NCBI GenBank assembly: GCA_001724265.1
Contig: MEDY01000096.1
Location: 52,890 to 116,889 of the forward strand
Direction: 5' to 3'
Source: Rhizaria sp. SCN 62-66
Taxonomy: Eukaryota; Rhizaria, unplaced
Length of the DNA: 64,000 bases
Positions 35,501-45,500 of this stretch are shown here, piece by piece (position 1 is the stretch's first letter; each line of letters starts with the position of its first letter). The translations under genes and the position numbers were made by a program. Under the pieces are notes generated by a model. It saw only the letters and a list, made by a program, of their open reading frames with translations, had not been told where the DNA came from and did no database searches.

Positions 35501-38500
35501 TGCAGCGCGCCGCGAGAGCTCACAGTCGGGCTGCTGCTGCTGCGGCCGAGGCCGAGGGAGCCGTTGACGTCGCCGCGCTGTGCCGGCGCGAGGAAGACGT
35601 CGAAACAGACGTCGAGGTGCGAAGGCAGCACCGGCGCTGCGGGGGCCGCCGACGGAGGCAGCAGCCACAGCGAACGCGCGGGCACGAGCACCGCGCTCGC
35701 GCTGTCTCCCGAAGCAGCCGCGGCAGCCAGGGGCTGTGGAGTGAGTGCAGACGGCACGAGCCGCGGCAGCAGCAGCGCGCGCGACGGACGCGCTCCCTCG
35801 AGCAACCGTGAGCTGGTCTCGAGTGACCGTGAGCCAGCGGCTGCGAGTGACCGTGGGCGGCTCGAGTCCGGACCGAGCGTCATGATGTCGTGCGCAGCCG
35901 GGGACAGATCCTGGAGCGCGCGTCGCAGCCGAATCCACAACCCTGCCGCCAGAGCAACAGCAGCAGCAGCACTCTGCGTGGACTGTTGACCGCCGCTGCG
36001 CTCCGCAGCAACCCTGCTGCGCAGCGCGGCGGCGTCGCTGAGCGCCTGCGCGGCGTCGGCAAGCCTGCGCGGCTTAGTGGTCACGCCGACCCACTCAAGC
36101 GGAAAGCCGTCGCGCTGGGCCTCGGCATCGAGCGCGCCGCGCCGCTGCGGGTCGCGCGCCTCCGGCAGCCGCTGCAGCAGCGCCAGCGCCTCGGGGGCAG
36201 TCGCGCGCTGCCGCGGGTGCGGGTGCAGGCACGCCTCGAGCAGCGCGTTGACGCCCGCGCTGAGACCAGCGAACGGGCACCAGCGCAGACGCCAGCGGCC
36301 GCCGGCGACGCCGCTGTGACCGCTGGCATTGCTGTTGCTGCCGGTGCTGTCGTTGTGCAGCCAGTAGCCGCCGAGCGCGAGCGCGCGACGCCAGAAAGCG
36401 GCCCGCACGCGCGCGCGCCGCGACTTCCCCTGCACCTGTCCATGGCCGGTGTACGCCGCATTCGAGTCTGCGGAGACAAGAGCGAGCTCTTCGGCGACTG
36501 CGGCGCAACAGAGGCGCATCGTCTGCTCCGGCGTCAGCGCACACACGCTCACACCGACCGGGATGCCGCAGTCCGTGAGCGCCACGGCCTCATGCGTGGC
36601 GGCGTCGACCGCGGCCAGAGCAACGCGCGGCGCCGCGGAGTAGCTATGTCCGGTGATCAGCTCAAGCAGCGAGACGCCGGCGCTGTATACGTCGCAGCCA
36701 GCTGCGGCCGTGGCCGCGGCCGCCGCCGCGGCCACCGCGCGCGCGTGCACGGCGACAGCGCTCGCCGCGGACTTGGGGGCAGCCGCGGACACAAGCGCGC
36801 GCCAACGCGGCGGGCCGCCATCTTCCTCCACGGCCGCGGTCTGCAGCGCGCGGTCCAGCGCGCCCCACGCGCTTTCGAGGACCGCGGGACCGTCGTCCGC
36901 AGGCAACGCCTCACCGGTCATCGCAACAGCAACGGCGACGCGAGAGCATGCGGCGTGCTGTTGCTGCCGCTGCTGCCGTGCGGGCGCCGAGGACAAGAGC
37001 AGGTTCGCAAGGGGCTGAGCACAGGCGCGCACGGGCGCCAGCCAGCCGTGCAGGTCGTTATAAGCGAGCCCCAGCTCAGGGGCCGCGTAGGCCTTGGAGA
37101 CAGCGGGCGCTAGCGCGGCGCCGGCCCCCGCGGCGGCAGCGCGCACGGCCTCTAGCACGCGGGCGCGGGCCGCAGCGGCGGGCTCGTAGGCAAGCGCGGC
37201 GGCCGACGCGGCGGCGCGCGCGGGCTCCAGCGCCGCGGCGAGCGCGGGCAGCGGCAGCGCGGAGCCCGGGTCCGTCAGCCGCGCGCACGCGCCCGAGAGT
37301 GGCCGGCGCGGCCGCGAGCCCCCCGCGGTGGGTGCTGAGGTGGGGAACATCAGCCCGCCAGCGCTGGAGATCTCGGCAGCGAGCGCAAGCGCCCTGACAG
37401 CGTCGCCGTGCTCATTCACACTCGAGCCTTCAGTGGTCTTCTTGGTCACGAGCAGGCTCGGCGGCGGCAGCAGCAGCGCCTCGGCGGCCTCCGCAGGCAG
37501 CACAGCCCCGGGCCCCGTGTAGCTCACCGTTGCAGTGCCCTCGCCGCCGCCGCCGTAGCCGCCGCCGCCGTGTCCGCCGGTGAGCGCGGCGGCAGCGGCG
37601 TGCTGCGCGGCGCACGCGCTGAAGAGGTCCGGCACACGGTCCAGCAGCGCGTTCGCGGGCTTGACGTCGAGGTGCGCAACGCCCGCGCAATGCAGCGCGC
37701 AAAGTGCGCTGAGCATCTGCTGCAGCGCGTGGGCCGCGGCGCGCTCGGACAGAGGGCTCATCGCGCCCGCCGCGGCCGCCAGCGCCACGCGCCGCTGCAC
37801 CGCGCCACCAGCCTCAGACGTAGAGGCAGCGGCCGCGTTAACAGAAGCGGAGTCGAGCTGGAAGAGGAGAGCGAGGCGGATGTCGGCGAGCGCGCGCGCG
37901 GCGCGCAACACGCGCGCGAGGTCCGTCGGTGCCCACTCGCCAATTACGCACAGCATCGGCTTCGCAGCACGCGCGTCGGCGCTCTGGTTGTCGCCGTGAG
38001 GCGTTGCGGCGCGGCGGAGGCCCGTGGTGACGGCGGCAACGGTGATCGCGAGTCCCGGGTGGGGAAGCGCGAGTAGGTCGCCGGCGGGCGGGAGAGGCGG
38101 GAGCGGCGGGGGGCCGTCAGCATCACGTTCCGCGCTCGCGCTCGCGGGCGGCGGCGCCATAGCGAACTTGGCGCCACAGACCTCGTCCAGCTCGCTCAAC
38201 GCGGGCTTGGCCGCGGACAGCAACGCGGGGATGTCGCTGAAGTCAGCAGACGCAGCGGCTGACGCGGCGGAAGCTGATGCGGAAAGCGCGCGTTTACTGC
38301 CACGCGCGAGCCAAGGCAACGCAAGGCGCGGCAACGGCGCGGGCGCGGCCAGCAGGGGCTTGCCGCAGCGCAGGCCGAACTCGACCTCACGCGAAAGCGC
38401 AGCCAGGTCGAGCAGCGCGCTGCAGTGCGCAGAGCCGCCGCCGGCGCCGTCGCTGCCGCAGGACTCGTCGTCGTCGCTGCCGAAGGCGTTGGCGTCCGTG

Positions 38501-39903
38501 TCCGAATCGGAGCAAGAGCGCGCGTGGGTGTCGGCGTCGGCGGCGTCAGCGTCGTCGTCATCGTCGTCGTCGTCGTCGTTGCTCGACCACGTGTCGTCGC
38601 TTTCGTCACTGCAACCGGCAAGGCTGGCACTGCTGCTGCCGCGGTGGCCGACAGCGCGGGCATGGCTGTGACGCAGAGTGCTATGATTCGTCAGCACAGA
38701 CTGGTCGAGGCCGGCCGGGATAGTGCGAATGGCGTCGATGTCAATGACGGTACTGTTCTCGGCGCTGGCTGTGGCTGTCACAGCAGCAGCAGCGGTCGCA
38801 ACAGAAGTGGCGCGGCGGTAACAGCGCCAGCGCGGCTTCCGTGCAGTCGCGATAGAAAAGGGCGCATCTGCATTAGCGGCGTCCAGCTCATCGCGCAAAC
38901 TCGAGCGCACACCGCTGATGCCGTTGCCGCTACAGTTGCTGCGGCGATTGCGATTGTTGCTGTTAATGTTGCGACGCGGCTGTCCCTGCGGCGACTGCGC
39001 GAGCGGCACGAGCTTAACTGCGAGCAGCGCCGCCGACAGCGGCGCGCCCCGCTGCGCCGCCGGCAGCGACGCGCTCAGCAGCGCGGCGCGTTGCGCGGGC
39101 GACAGGTGCAGCGCCCGGTGCGCGACGGCAGGCAGCGGCTGCGTCGGATACGCCACGGGCCCCGCGACGCCGCCGCAGTCGCACTCGCCCTCGGTGCAGT
39201 CGCGGCAGCCCGCGGGGCTCGCGCTGGCGCGAACGGTGGCGTTGGCGTTGAGGTCCGGGAGAGCGTGCGAGAGAACGGTCGGGTTGTAGGCAAGTACGCG
39301 CGCAGCGTGGACGCGGCCGAATGCGCCGCGGCCGAGCGGACGCAGCAGCTCAAGCTCTAGCGCAGCACCCCCAAAGCTGATCTCGCCACACCTGCGAGAA
39401 GTCTCCCCGCTCACCCCAGCTGTAGCGCTGGCGCAGAAGTTAAGCCGCATCGCCGCGAGTCCAACGGGAACAGTGCGGCCACGCGCGCGCTCAAGAAAAG
39501 CGCTAGTCGCGCCTCCAACATCACCCCCATTGCCGTGTGGAAGCCGTGGCACGCTGCTGCCGCGACTGAATACGATCTTCCCGTGCATGCAGAGCGCTAA
39601 GTACGCGTACAGCATAGTGCGCGCGCGCAGGCGGGCCTGGTCAAGCCGTCCGCCGGCCAGAGCAAGAAGTGTCGCACTCGTGGCCATCACCGCGGGTGAG
39701 GCGCTTGATAGTGGTGGCGGCAGCGCGCTTAGCTCGAGCTCGGCAGCGGCCCACGCCTCGGACGCCAAGAGCGGCGACGCAGACGCCACTGAGAGAGAAG
39801 ACGGGGATGAGGAAGAACTCGACTGTGAGGGGACGAGCTCGAGGCGTGCCGCGGCCGTGACCGTGAGCGGGACAGGCGCGGGGCCGACCTCGGTTCCGAT
39901 CAT
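32557..39903 (-). CDS. Giant protein kinase-like protein with interrupted kinase domain
   Basis: Single-exon ORF of 2,448 residues from ATG 39903 to a TAA. The kinase fold is recognisable but stretched: glycine loop LRPLGRGAFGRVHAARV near residue 186; VAIK-type lysine in LLAVKLVPL near 296; catalytic loop GVAHLDVKPANALLD near 747 (HRD is HLD, catalytic Asp kept); TDPG near 876 where DFG is expected; YAAPELGLAYN (APE) near 940; DVYSAGVSLLELITG near 1070. Inserts of 100-400 low-complexity residues separate these. The remaining 1,300 residues are Ala/Ser/Leu-rich with acidic patches and no domain that I recognise. With DPG for DFG, magnesium binding may still work because the Asp is kept. The ORF may not be a separate gene: upstream, 16 open codons and one TAG join it in frame to the kinase ending at 39952. 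Confidence 0.75.
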   Translation of the reverse strand: MIGTEVGPAPVPLTVTAAARLELVPSQSSSSSSPSSLSVASASPLLASEAWAAAELELSALPPPLSSASPAVMATSATLLALAGGRLDQARLRARTMLYAYLALCMHGKIVFSRGSSVPRLPHGNGGDVGGATSAFLERARGRTVPVGLAAMRLNFCASATAGVSGETSRRCGEISFGGAALELELLRPLGRGAFGRVHAARVLAYNPTVLSHALPDLNANATVRASASPAGCRDCTEGECDCGGVAGPVAYPTQPLPAVAHRALHLSPAQRAALLSASLPAAQRGAPLSAALLAVKLVPLAQSPQGQPRRNINSNNRNRRSNCSGNGISGVRSSLRDELDAANADAPFSIATARKPRWRCYRRATSVATAAAAVTATASAENSTVIDIDAIRTIPAGLDQSVLTNHSTLRHSHARAVGHRGSSSASLAGCSDESDDTWSSNDDDDDDDDDADAADADTHARSCSDSDTDANAFGSDDDESCGSDGAGGGSAHCSALLDLAALSREVEFGLRCGKPLLAAPAPLPRLALPWLARGSKRALSASASAASAAASADFSDIPALLSAAKPALSELDEVCGAKFAMAPPPASASAERDADGPPPLPPLPPAGDLLALPHPGLAITVAAVTTGLRRAATPHGDNQSADARAAKPMLCVIGEWAPTDLARVLRAARALADIRLALLFQLDSASVNAAAASTSEAGGAVQRRVALAAAAGAMSPLSERAAAHALQQMLSALCALHCAGVAHLDVKPANALLDRVPDLFSACAAQHAAAAALTGGHGGGGYGGGGEGTATVSYTGPGAVLPAEAAEALLLPPPSLLVTKKTTEGSSVNEHGDAVRALALAAEISSAGGLMFPTSAPTAGGSRPRRPLSGACARLTDPGSALPLPALAAALEPARAAASAAALAYEPAAAARARVLEAVRAAAAGAGAALAPAVSKAYAAPELGLAYNDLHGWLAPVRACAQPLANLLLSSAPARQQRQQQHAACSRVAVAVAMTGEALPADDGPAVLESAWGALDRALQTAAVEEDGGPPRWRALVSAAAPKSAASAVAVHARAVAAAAAAATAAAGCDVYSAGVSLLELITGHSYSAAPRVALAAVDAATHEAVALTDCGIPVGVSVCALTPEQTMRLCCAAVAEELALVSADSNAAYTGHGQVQGKSRRARVRAAFWRRALALGGYWLHNDSTGSNSNASGHSGVAGGRWRLRWCPFAGLSAGVNALLEACLHPHPRQRATAPEALALLQRLPEARDPQRRGALDAEAQRDGFPLEWVGVTTKPRRLADAAQALSDAAALRSRVAAERSGGQQSTQSAAAAVALAAGLWIRLRRALQDLSPAAHDIMTLGPDSSRPRSLAAAGSRSLETSSRLLEGARPSRALLLPRLVPSALTPQPLAAAAASGDSASAVLVPARSLWLLPPSAAPAAPVLPSHLDVCFDVFLAPAQRGDVNGSLGLGRSSSSPTVSSRGALQARVREGCSAEEIVMRSIAAISSVAPAVPYNAGVNTAANASAVVKSSGLISHCAAPVLMARMVPTAALLTGLLPNPRITTLTVPHSLSFKSSLAGTGTQPAAAATAVAAALPALRAHCAAWVRATAAQPSALLAAAAALEREAADLFAKRGGAGPAASKTDSANTGDDDDAVMLSESALTEALVLTRVRSQLAKAAKQANSCSNPADAASAGDAAVCPLLSLLSAWDYALAASRHAAALLVLLWVALEAAAVASTRHAGSQLALHSASANGNSNSSNSNKKPSSAAAAAAAAAASAGVAASLALPPPLPQLRTVARDVLARLPAPPTSLASVEGSNSNSAPSNRAASGLALWALVASAWAQARANAAARDSNGSGAGVKGDVVTVDSVWSTMVAVAAGLGLRGLSATELTGSQSVSQPQSAAVALTVITDSARASVSLGSAAVTVARTAESEREDAEGADLEGEGCARRIAEEDENEDGDNGSDGREGAAKVHGRAFMPKIGSGSSKSHSHRKDINDKDAHIAGNALAGNAPVPVVPLSELPVAALNLVSPASLLWLAAHLAAAPPVPSLWIALSDSLTSDAPAPSTLPSPGGAGGNIGDAVVEDDENTTLIEPAHVMLQMTVPSDRGGSAAVSYALPLAALLGTTGSDSADGAESESALSASASLSASANADCMVTLPRALVVVAAAGRAAARRRAQLARWIRRAARTVEAEAQAEAEAAVKTKIEAEADVAVGRVSQPRDVKLAAAGAAADAAAAAPLGTSRITVTRPVLVLVQDKAAPRAHAAERAEAEAKEGQRGPTLGVTIETSTTQHQSEVHHQSRDADNNADKKGDNEALESPVSVPVAESILLSAAHGNYGESFVLSDSSTANAGSGSADSGVIGALRRAGSAFDTVADTDAADQISPPKPVFAAAPDVASALHVAVARLLREQRQQQKQRQKRGVPAADAETQAAAAASEATAAAVAGTVDVLGRMFAFPQQ

Positions 39904-39951
39904 CGGCAGAGGAAGATTGTAGTTGGCGCCGATGCCGAGCGCGGCGACATT

Positions 39952-41520
39952 CTAGGCGCGCTCTTTCGCGATGAGGTCAGCGATGATGAGCGCGAGATCA
40001 CGATCGAGCCCGTCTGCGCGCAGCACCGCGGCCATCCCGGCCGCGGCGCATAGTGCAGCGACGTCAGAACGCACCTCAGCAGCACACAGCTCACTGGCGC
40101 GGACGCTGTCTGCATTGGCGCTGATGGCGCTGGCGTGGCGGCGGTCCGCGTCCCGCTTGCGTGCAGCTTTGCGTGCATCAGTCGCGCGCAAAGTGAGCGT
40201 GTGCTTATACATACGCGCGGCCTGAGGCTTGATCGGGCGCAGCGGCAGCGGCGGCGGCGGCAACGGGCGCAGCTGCATCCAGCCCTCTTTGGTCCGCGGC
40301 TCTGCACGGTCGGCGGCCGCGATGGCCGCCGCGTCCGCGTCGTCCGAGTACGTCGGCGCAAAGAACGGGTGGCGCAGCGCGTCTTTGAGGCTGGGTCGGT
40401 GCGCGGAGACGCGGTGGGTCAGCCGGTCGTACAGGTCCGCGGCCGCGGCCGAGACGCCGGTGCAGATGTCTCCAGGGCGGCGGCGCTTCGTGTCGTCGCC
40501 GCGCAGCTCCATGAGGTGGGCCTGGTCGCGCGCCTTGTCAATGTCACCGGAGCCGAAGGGCTCGAAGCCGGTGAGGAGGTGAAACATGGCGACGCCGACC
40601 GAGTAGACGTCGTGCACGTCGCCGAGCTTCGCCTGGTCGCGCAGCAACTCATCCGACATCATCAGCGGGGAGCCGACGCGCGTGTGCTTGACGGACCGGT
40701 TGCGCAGCAGGTCCGCCTGGCGCGAGAGACCGAAGTCGGCGATCTTAGCGATGGCGCCCCGCAGCGGCTGCGACTCGTCCCCGCCGTCGCCGTCATCGCC
40801 TTCGCCGCTATTACCAGTGTTGTTGCTGCCGCTGCTGGGGCGCGGGTCGCGGTCGAGCAGAATGTTGGCGAGCTTGACGTCGCGGTGCAGAATCCCGCGC
40901 TCACACGCGCACACGAGGCCCTCCATGACCTGGCGCAGCACCCAGCGGAGCTCGCGTTCCGTGACACACGGCGCGCGCAACGCACCAGAAGCGCCAGAAA
41001 CACCAGAAGAGCCGCGCGCCACAGCGCCCGCGCCTGGCTCGATGAGGCGAGTTAGCGTGAACGGCGCGAACTCGCAGACTATGTAAAGCGCGCCGTTGTG
41101 CGTGAAGGCCGCGTCGGCGCGCATGACGTTCGGGTGCCGCAGCTGCATCAGGTTGCTGACCTCGCGCGCGAGCTGCAGAAACGGCATGGGCTCTTGCGCG
41201 CCACCCTTCTTGCCGTTCTTGTCGGCGACCTTCGTCCCGTCCCGCGCGTTGGTTACTTGCTTGAGCGCAATGGGCCGCAGGGTCGGGCCCGCGTACGCCG
41301 CGGAGACGACGCCAAACGTGCCTCGGCCAAGCTCGCGGCCCATGAACACAGACGTGGGCACAAGCGCGGGTGGCAGTGCTGTGATGATAACGTCGCCATG
41401 CGAGCCGAACGCGTAGACGGGCACTTCTTCGTGTCGGAGTTCACTTGGGGTGTCTTGCTGGGCGTCACGCCAGCCCTTCATGAACTGCTCCACGAAGCTC
41501 AGCGGCGTGGACGCGGACAT
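39952..41520 (-). CDS. Serine/threonine protein kinase
   Basis: 522 residues, single exon, ATG at 41520. A complete kinase domain spans about 55-400: GRELGRGTFGVVSAAY (glycine loop, ~60), IALKQV (VAIK lysine), EVSNLMQLRHPNV (alphaC Glu), GILHRDVKLANILLD (~211), IADFGLSRQ (DFG, ~261), GSPLMMSDELLRD (activation loop end; APE reads SDE), DVYSVGVAMFHLLTG and SAHRPSLKDALRHPFF (subdomain XI Arg). The HRDVKLAN loop and P+1 region look active and Ser/Thr-specific. A Ser/Asn/Gly insert lies between the catalytic loop and DFG. Tail residues 420-522 are basic then helical. It ends at TAG, after which the frame stays open into the kinase-like giant downstream; no room exists there (48 bp) for a terminator plus promoter. 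I cannot place it in a kinase subfamily. Confidence 0.85.
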   Translation of the reverse strand: MSASTPLSFVEQFMKGWRDAQQDTPSELRHEEVPVYAFGSHGDVIITALPPALVPTSVFMGRELGRGTFGVVSAAYAGPTLRPIALKQVTNARDGTKVADKNGKKGGAQEPMPFLQLAREVSNLMQLRHPNVMRADAAFTHNGALYIVCEFAPFTLTRLIEPGAGAVARGSSGVSGASGALRAPCVTERELRWVLRQVMEGLVCACERGILHRDVKLANILLDRDPRPSSGSNNTGNSGEGDDGDGGDESQPLRGAIAKIADFGLSRQADLLRNRSVKHTRVGSPLMMSDELLRDQAKLGDVHDVYSVGVAMFHLLTGFEPFGSGDIDKARDQAHLMELRGDDTKRRRPGDICTGVSAAAADLYDRLTHRVSAHRPSLKDALRHPFFAPTYSDDADAAAIAAADRAEPRTKEGWMQLRPLPPPPLPLRPIKPQAARMYKHTLTLRATDARKAARKRDADRRHASAISANADSVRASELCAAEVRSDVAALCAAAGMAAVLRADGLDRDLALIIADLIAKERA

Positions 41521-42565
41521 CTCGCCGGAAATACTACGAGCAACAACAGCAGCGGCTGTAGGAAGGCGTTGGTGGGGAAGAAGTGACTCTAGGGCGGTGC
41601 TTGTTGCTATTGCTGTGAAGAGAAACGAGAGCCTCAGAGAGCGTTTGTTGGAACTTGGAGCTGGGAGGAATATAGTGGTTTAAGAAACAATTATTATAAA
41701 AATGAACTGTAATCGTGCATTAAAATGTGGATTTGCTATAATTTAGTTGTTTCATGGTTATAGCGCTCTCATCCAGACTACTCAAACAGACTGCTTTTAG
41801 TAGATCCAAACGCATGCACCCCCACCAAGCCACCACAAGTGACTTTTGACTTGCACACGTAAGGTTCAAGCGTGATACTAACTAGGATGAAAGGGTGATA
41901 TGAGAGGAATTGAAGTGTATATACTGATTGAGCTATGGCTCTTTTTTTCTTATTATTCTTTCTTATTGCGACGCATGGCGTTTTGTTTGATGCAGCCTTT
42001 GTTTTGGTTCTTGCGACAACAGCACGCATGAGCGTTCGCATCACAACAGAAGAGGTATCAGGATAAAGAGAACAGAATTACTGCAACAAGCAGTCAAATA
42101 GGATGACTTAAGAATATTTGTACTTAACAAACACCGCATATAGGTGACCTAATATTCGGCTTCTAATGCGAATCAAAACAAAATATACGTTCAGAATAAG
42201 ACTTGAATTGAATCCACCAGTCTGTGTCACACTCTTTGTTATTGATTTGGGAGAGTTAGAATGGGGATTTACGGCGACAAACAGACAAGAAGATAACACA
42301 GACTGTGCGAACAATAGCACATATGTGTGTGCGAGCGTTTCATGTGATGCTAATCATTCAAAGATTTTGCTTTAAACCTGTCGCGACGAAAGCTTTGTTG
42401 ATGCTACGGCGACAGGAAGACACGGATAGAACATGAGAGACAACCAATGTTAGAGGAGATATGACAGAAACTAAAAGCATCAACAAAACGAAAATGTCTA
42501 ATCTGAGCACAACAATGCACCCAGAAGATGTCACTTCACCGTTCGCTCGCTTGCTTGTTTTTGCC
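41521..42565. other. Intergenic region between cyclase-PDE and kinase genes
   Basis: 1,045 bp of AT-rich sequence holding the kinase promoter and the cyclase-PDE 3' end (both minus strand). No tRNA, repeat or additional gene that I can support. Confidence 0.4.
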
Positions 42566-45500
42566 TTAATGCTTCGAGGCGTTGTCGCCGACACTGCTGC
42601 TGGTTCCCGATGACGCGTGCGTGGAGCTGCCCAGCGGCGACGCCACGTTGAGCGGTGCAGGCCGCACGGCGGTCGCGGGCCCCGCAGTCACAGTCGCAGC
42701 CGCGGCCGCGGCCGCGGCAGACGGCGACGCGGGCGCAGAGGCCTCGGAGCCCGTCTCTGACCGGCTCGCAGCAGCGGGGCTCACGGCCACGGGCGGCAGC
42801 TGTGAGAGATTGAAGCTGGGGAAGCCACCGCTGCTGCTGCCGAGCGCGCTGTTGCTCGCGCTCGCAGGCAGTGAGCCAGATCCGCCATTTGCAGCCGCCG
42901 CCGAGTTAGCGTTGGCGCTGGCGAGGTTGGTGTTGCTGTTGCTGTTGGGCGCCGCAGAGGAGAACGACGACCCTGTGGAGGCAGTGCCCGAGGCGGCCGC
43001 GTTCGCGGACACGGTGGCCATCGCGATCAGAGCGGGCGCGGGACCGGCGTCGTCCCCGGCGCCCTGTGACGACTGCGGCGGCGAGAAGAGCGACTTGAAA
43101 TTCTCAGCGCGGCGCTGCCACTTAGTGAGCTCGGTGATGAGCTGCGGCATGTCAAGCGTGCGTGCGGGAACGGAGCCGACGCCGGGGGCGAGTCCCGCAG
43201 CGGTGGCCACGGTCGCGGCCGGCAACAGCGCCTCCGCGCCAGCCTCGTCGAGGCAAGAGTCGCGCAGGAACACGGCGTTGATAGCGTCCCAGTTGGCGCG
43301 GTTCTCGGCCATCATGCTGCAGCACAGACGCGTGCCGGGCAGCAGCTGGCGCAGCGAGACGTAGAGCGGCGCGACGATGAAGTCGACAAAGTTCATGTTG
43401 AGCTGCGCCTGGTTGGTCTCGCTGCGGATGCCGTTCTGCGATACGGGAAGCTTGTGGCGCAGCTCCAGGTCGCCCTGCGAGAAGAACTCCTCGCATACAG
43501 TGTCGGCCCAAGGCCGCGCCTGCTGCCACGTCTTCGATGCGTTGGAGATGTCGGCCGCGTGCAGGATCACGTTGAGCACCACGGCCTTCTCCGTTGCAGA
43601 CAGCGCGCCCTGTACGAAATGGTACAGCGGCAGCTCGCGCGCGACCTGAGGCGGCCCACCCGAGATGCTGCCAGAGATCCCGCCGGCGGCGGCGGCCGCG
43701 GCGGCCGAGAAGGGCGAGGTAATGCCCGTGATGCTGCCGCGCATCGTCAGCGGCGGCCGCGGCGGCAGCGAGCCCATGCCAGAGGAGCGCGGCAGTACCA
43801 TGCTGCGGCGGTGGCTCAGCGTCGGCGACGCCAACGGGGACATCGACACACGGTCACGGTCGCGGTCCGCGCTGCCGGAGCCGACGCTAGTGTTGGTCGC
43901 ACTGTCGTCCGCGGCCGCGGTGGCGTTGGCGTTGGCGGCCGAGGAAGAGAACGGGAACGGGTCGGCGGGGCCGCGGCGCGCAGGGGACATCGGCACCAGA
44001 GCCGCGGCCGAGTCTTGGCCACCGCCGCTGTTGCTGCTACCCGCGGGGCCAGGGCCCGTGGAGCCTGGCAGCAAGCCCCAGAAGACGGAGAAGCCTTGGT
44101 TGCGACGGGCCTTGGCGCGCGCCGTCTTGAGCTTCTCGTTGATGGCGTTGAGCTTCTCCACGAGCGAAAAGTGCGAAGTCATGTCCGTGGACAGGATCGC
44201 AGACGTGACCGTGGAGCGGAAGTCCTTGTACTCGGCCGATGTGAGGTTCACCAGCACGTTCGACTCGGGCTTGAGCAGCAGCTTGAACAGCACGTGGCAG
44301 TGATGGTGCTCCAGCACGGACTGGTCGTTGTACAGCAGCGCCAGCTTGGTGCGTGCGTTGACCTGATACTGGTTATTGGTGCCCGGGTGACGCACGTCGT
44401 GGCCGAACGCCGACATGAGCAGCGCGAACCGCTCCAGCGGGGTCAGGAACATGGCGGCGCCGAACTGCGTGAGGAACGTGAACACCGTCTGCGTGACGTC
44501 GACGGCGTGCGCGAAGTTGTGGTACGGGTTCGCGGCGTAGTTCTCCATCACATCCACCAGGAATGTCGCGAAGTTGAGCGTCGGCACCTTGTACGCGCGC
44601 AGGATGTCGAAGGAGATGAAGATGCGCACGATGGCCTCGAGCCGGTCGTCGTCCGTCGCCGCGGCGAGCACGTTCCAACCCCAGTCATCGAGTCCGTTGG
44701 CAATCGCGGGACTGTAGCCCAGCGTCTCGGGCGTCTCGCAAACCGGCTCCGCGGCCGCAGCGGCGGCCGCGGCGGCGGCCAGCGATGCCTGCGCGGCGTT
44801 GAAAGGGAACGACACAGACGCGCGCGCGGAGAGCGTGGGCGCGCCAGAGCTGGCGGCGCTGGACGTAGTGTGCGCGCCGATGATGGGCGACACAGAGCGC
44901 ATGCGCACGTCGGGAGACATCGACACAACCGAGTTGGGCGTGCCGGGCACCTCAGCACCCGCGCCCGCGGCGCCTGAGGCGGCTGCCGTGGCCGTGGGCA
45001 CCGGGGCCGCGTGCTGGCCTGCGTGGGTCGAGCTGATGCTCGTCGTGCGGCGGATCGGCGTGAGCGGCGTGACGGGCTGCGAGCCCGACGCGGAGCCGAC
45101 AGAGCCCGCGTCGCCAGCGCTGCACGTCACCACGCCAGCGGCGGTAGCGGAAGAGCCAGGAGCGCCGGGCTGCGTCACGTGCTGGATGCCGAGCGCGCGT
45201 TGCGCGTTGAGGTCGTCGATGAGCACGACGAGACGGTCAATGCGGGCCACGCGGGCCAAACGCTCAGTCTCGGCCGACGCAGCCAGCAGAGCGGCCTCGT
45301 CCTCGTCGTCGTTGGCCAGCGCGCCGCGCGGGGACAGCAGCTGCGAGCGCGACGGCGACGCCAGCACGCCCGTCTCGGACGCGGCGACCGTCGACGCCGC
45401 AGCGGCCGCCTTGGCAGCTTTGTTGGCCTGGGCAGCGCCAGCGCTGGGGGACGTAAAGCCCGAAGCGGAGACCTTGGGCGCCGCAGAGCCCACGGCGGGG

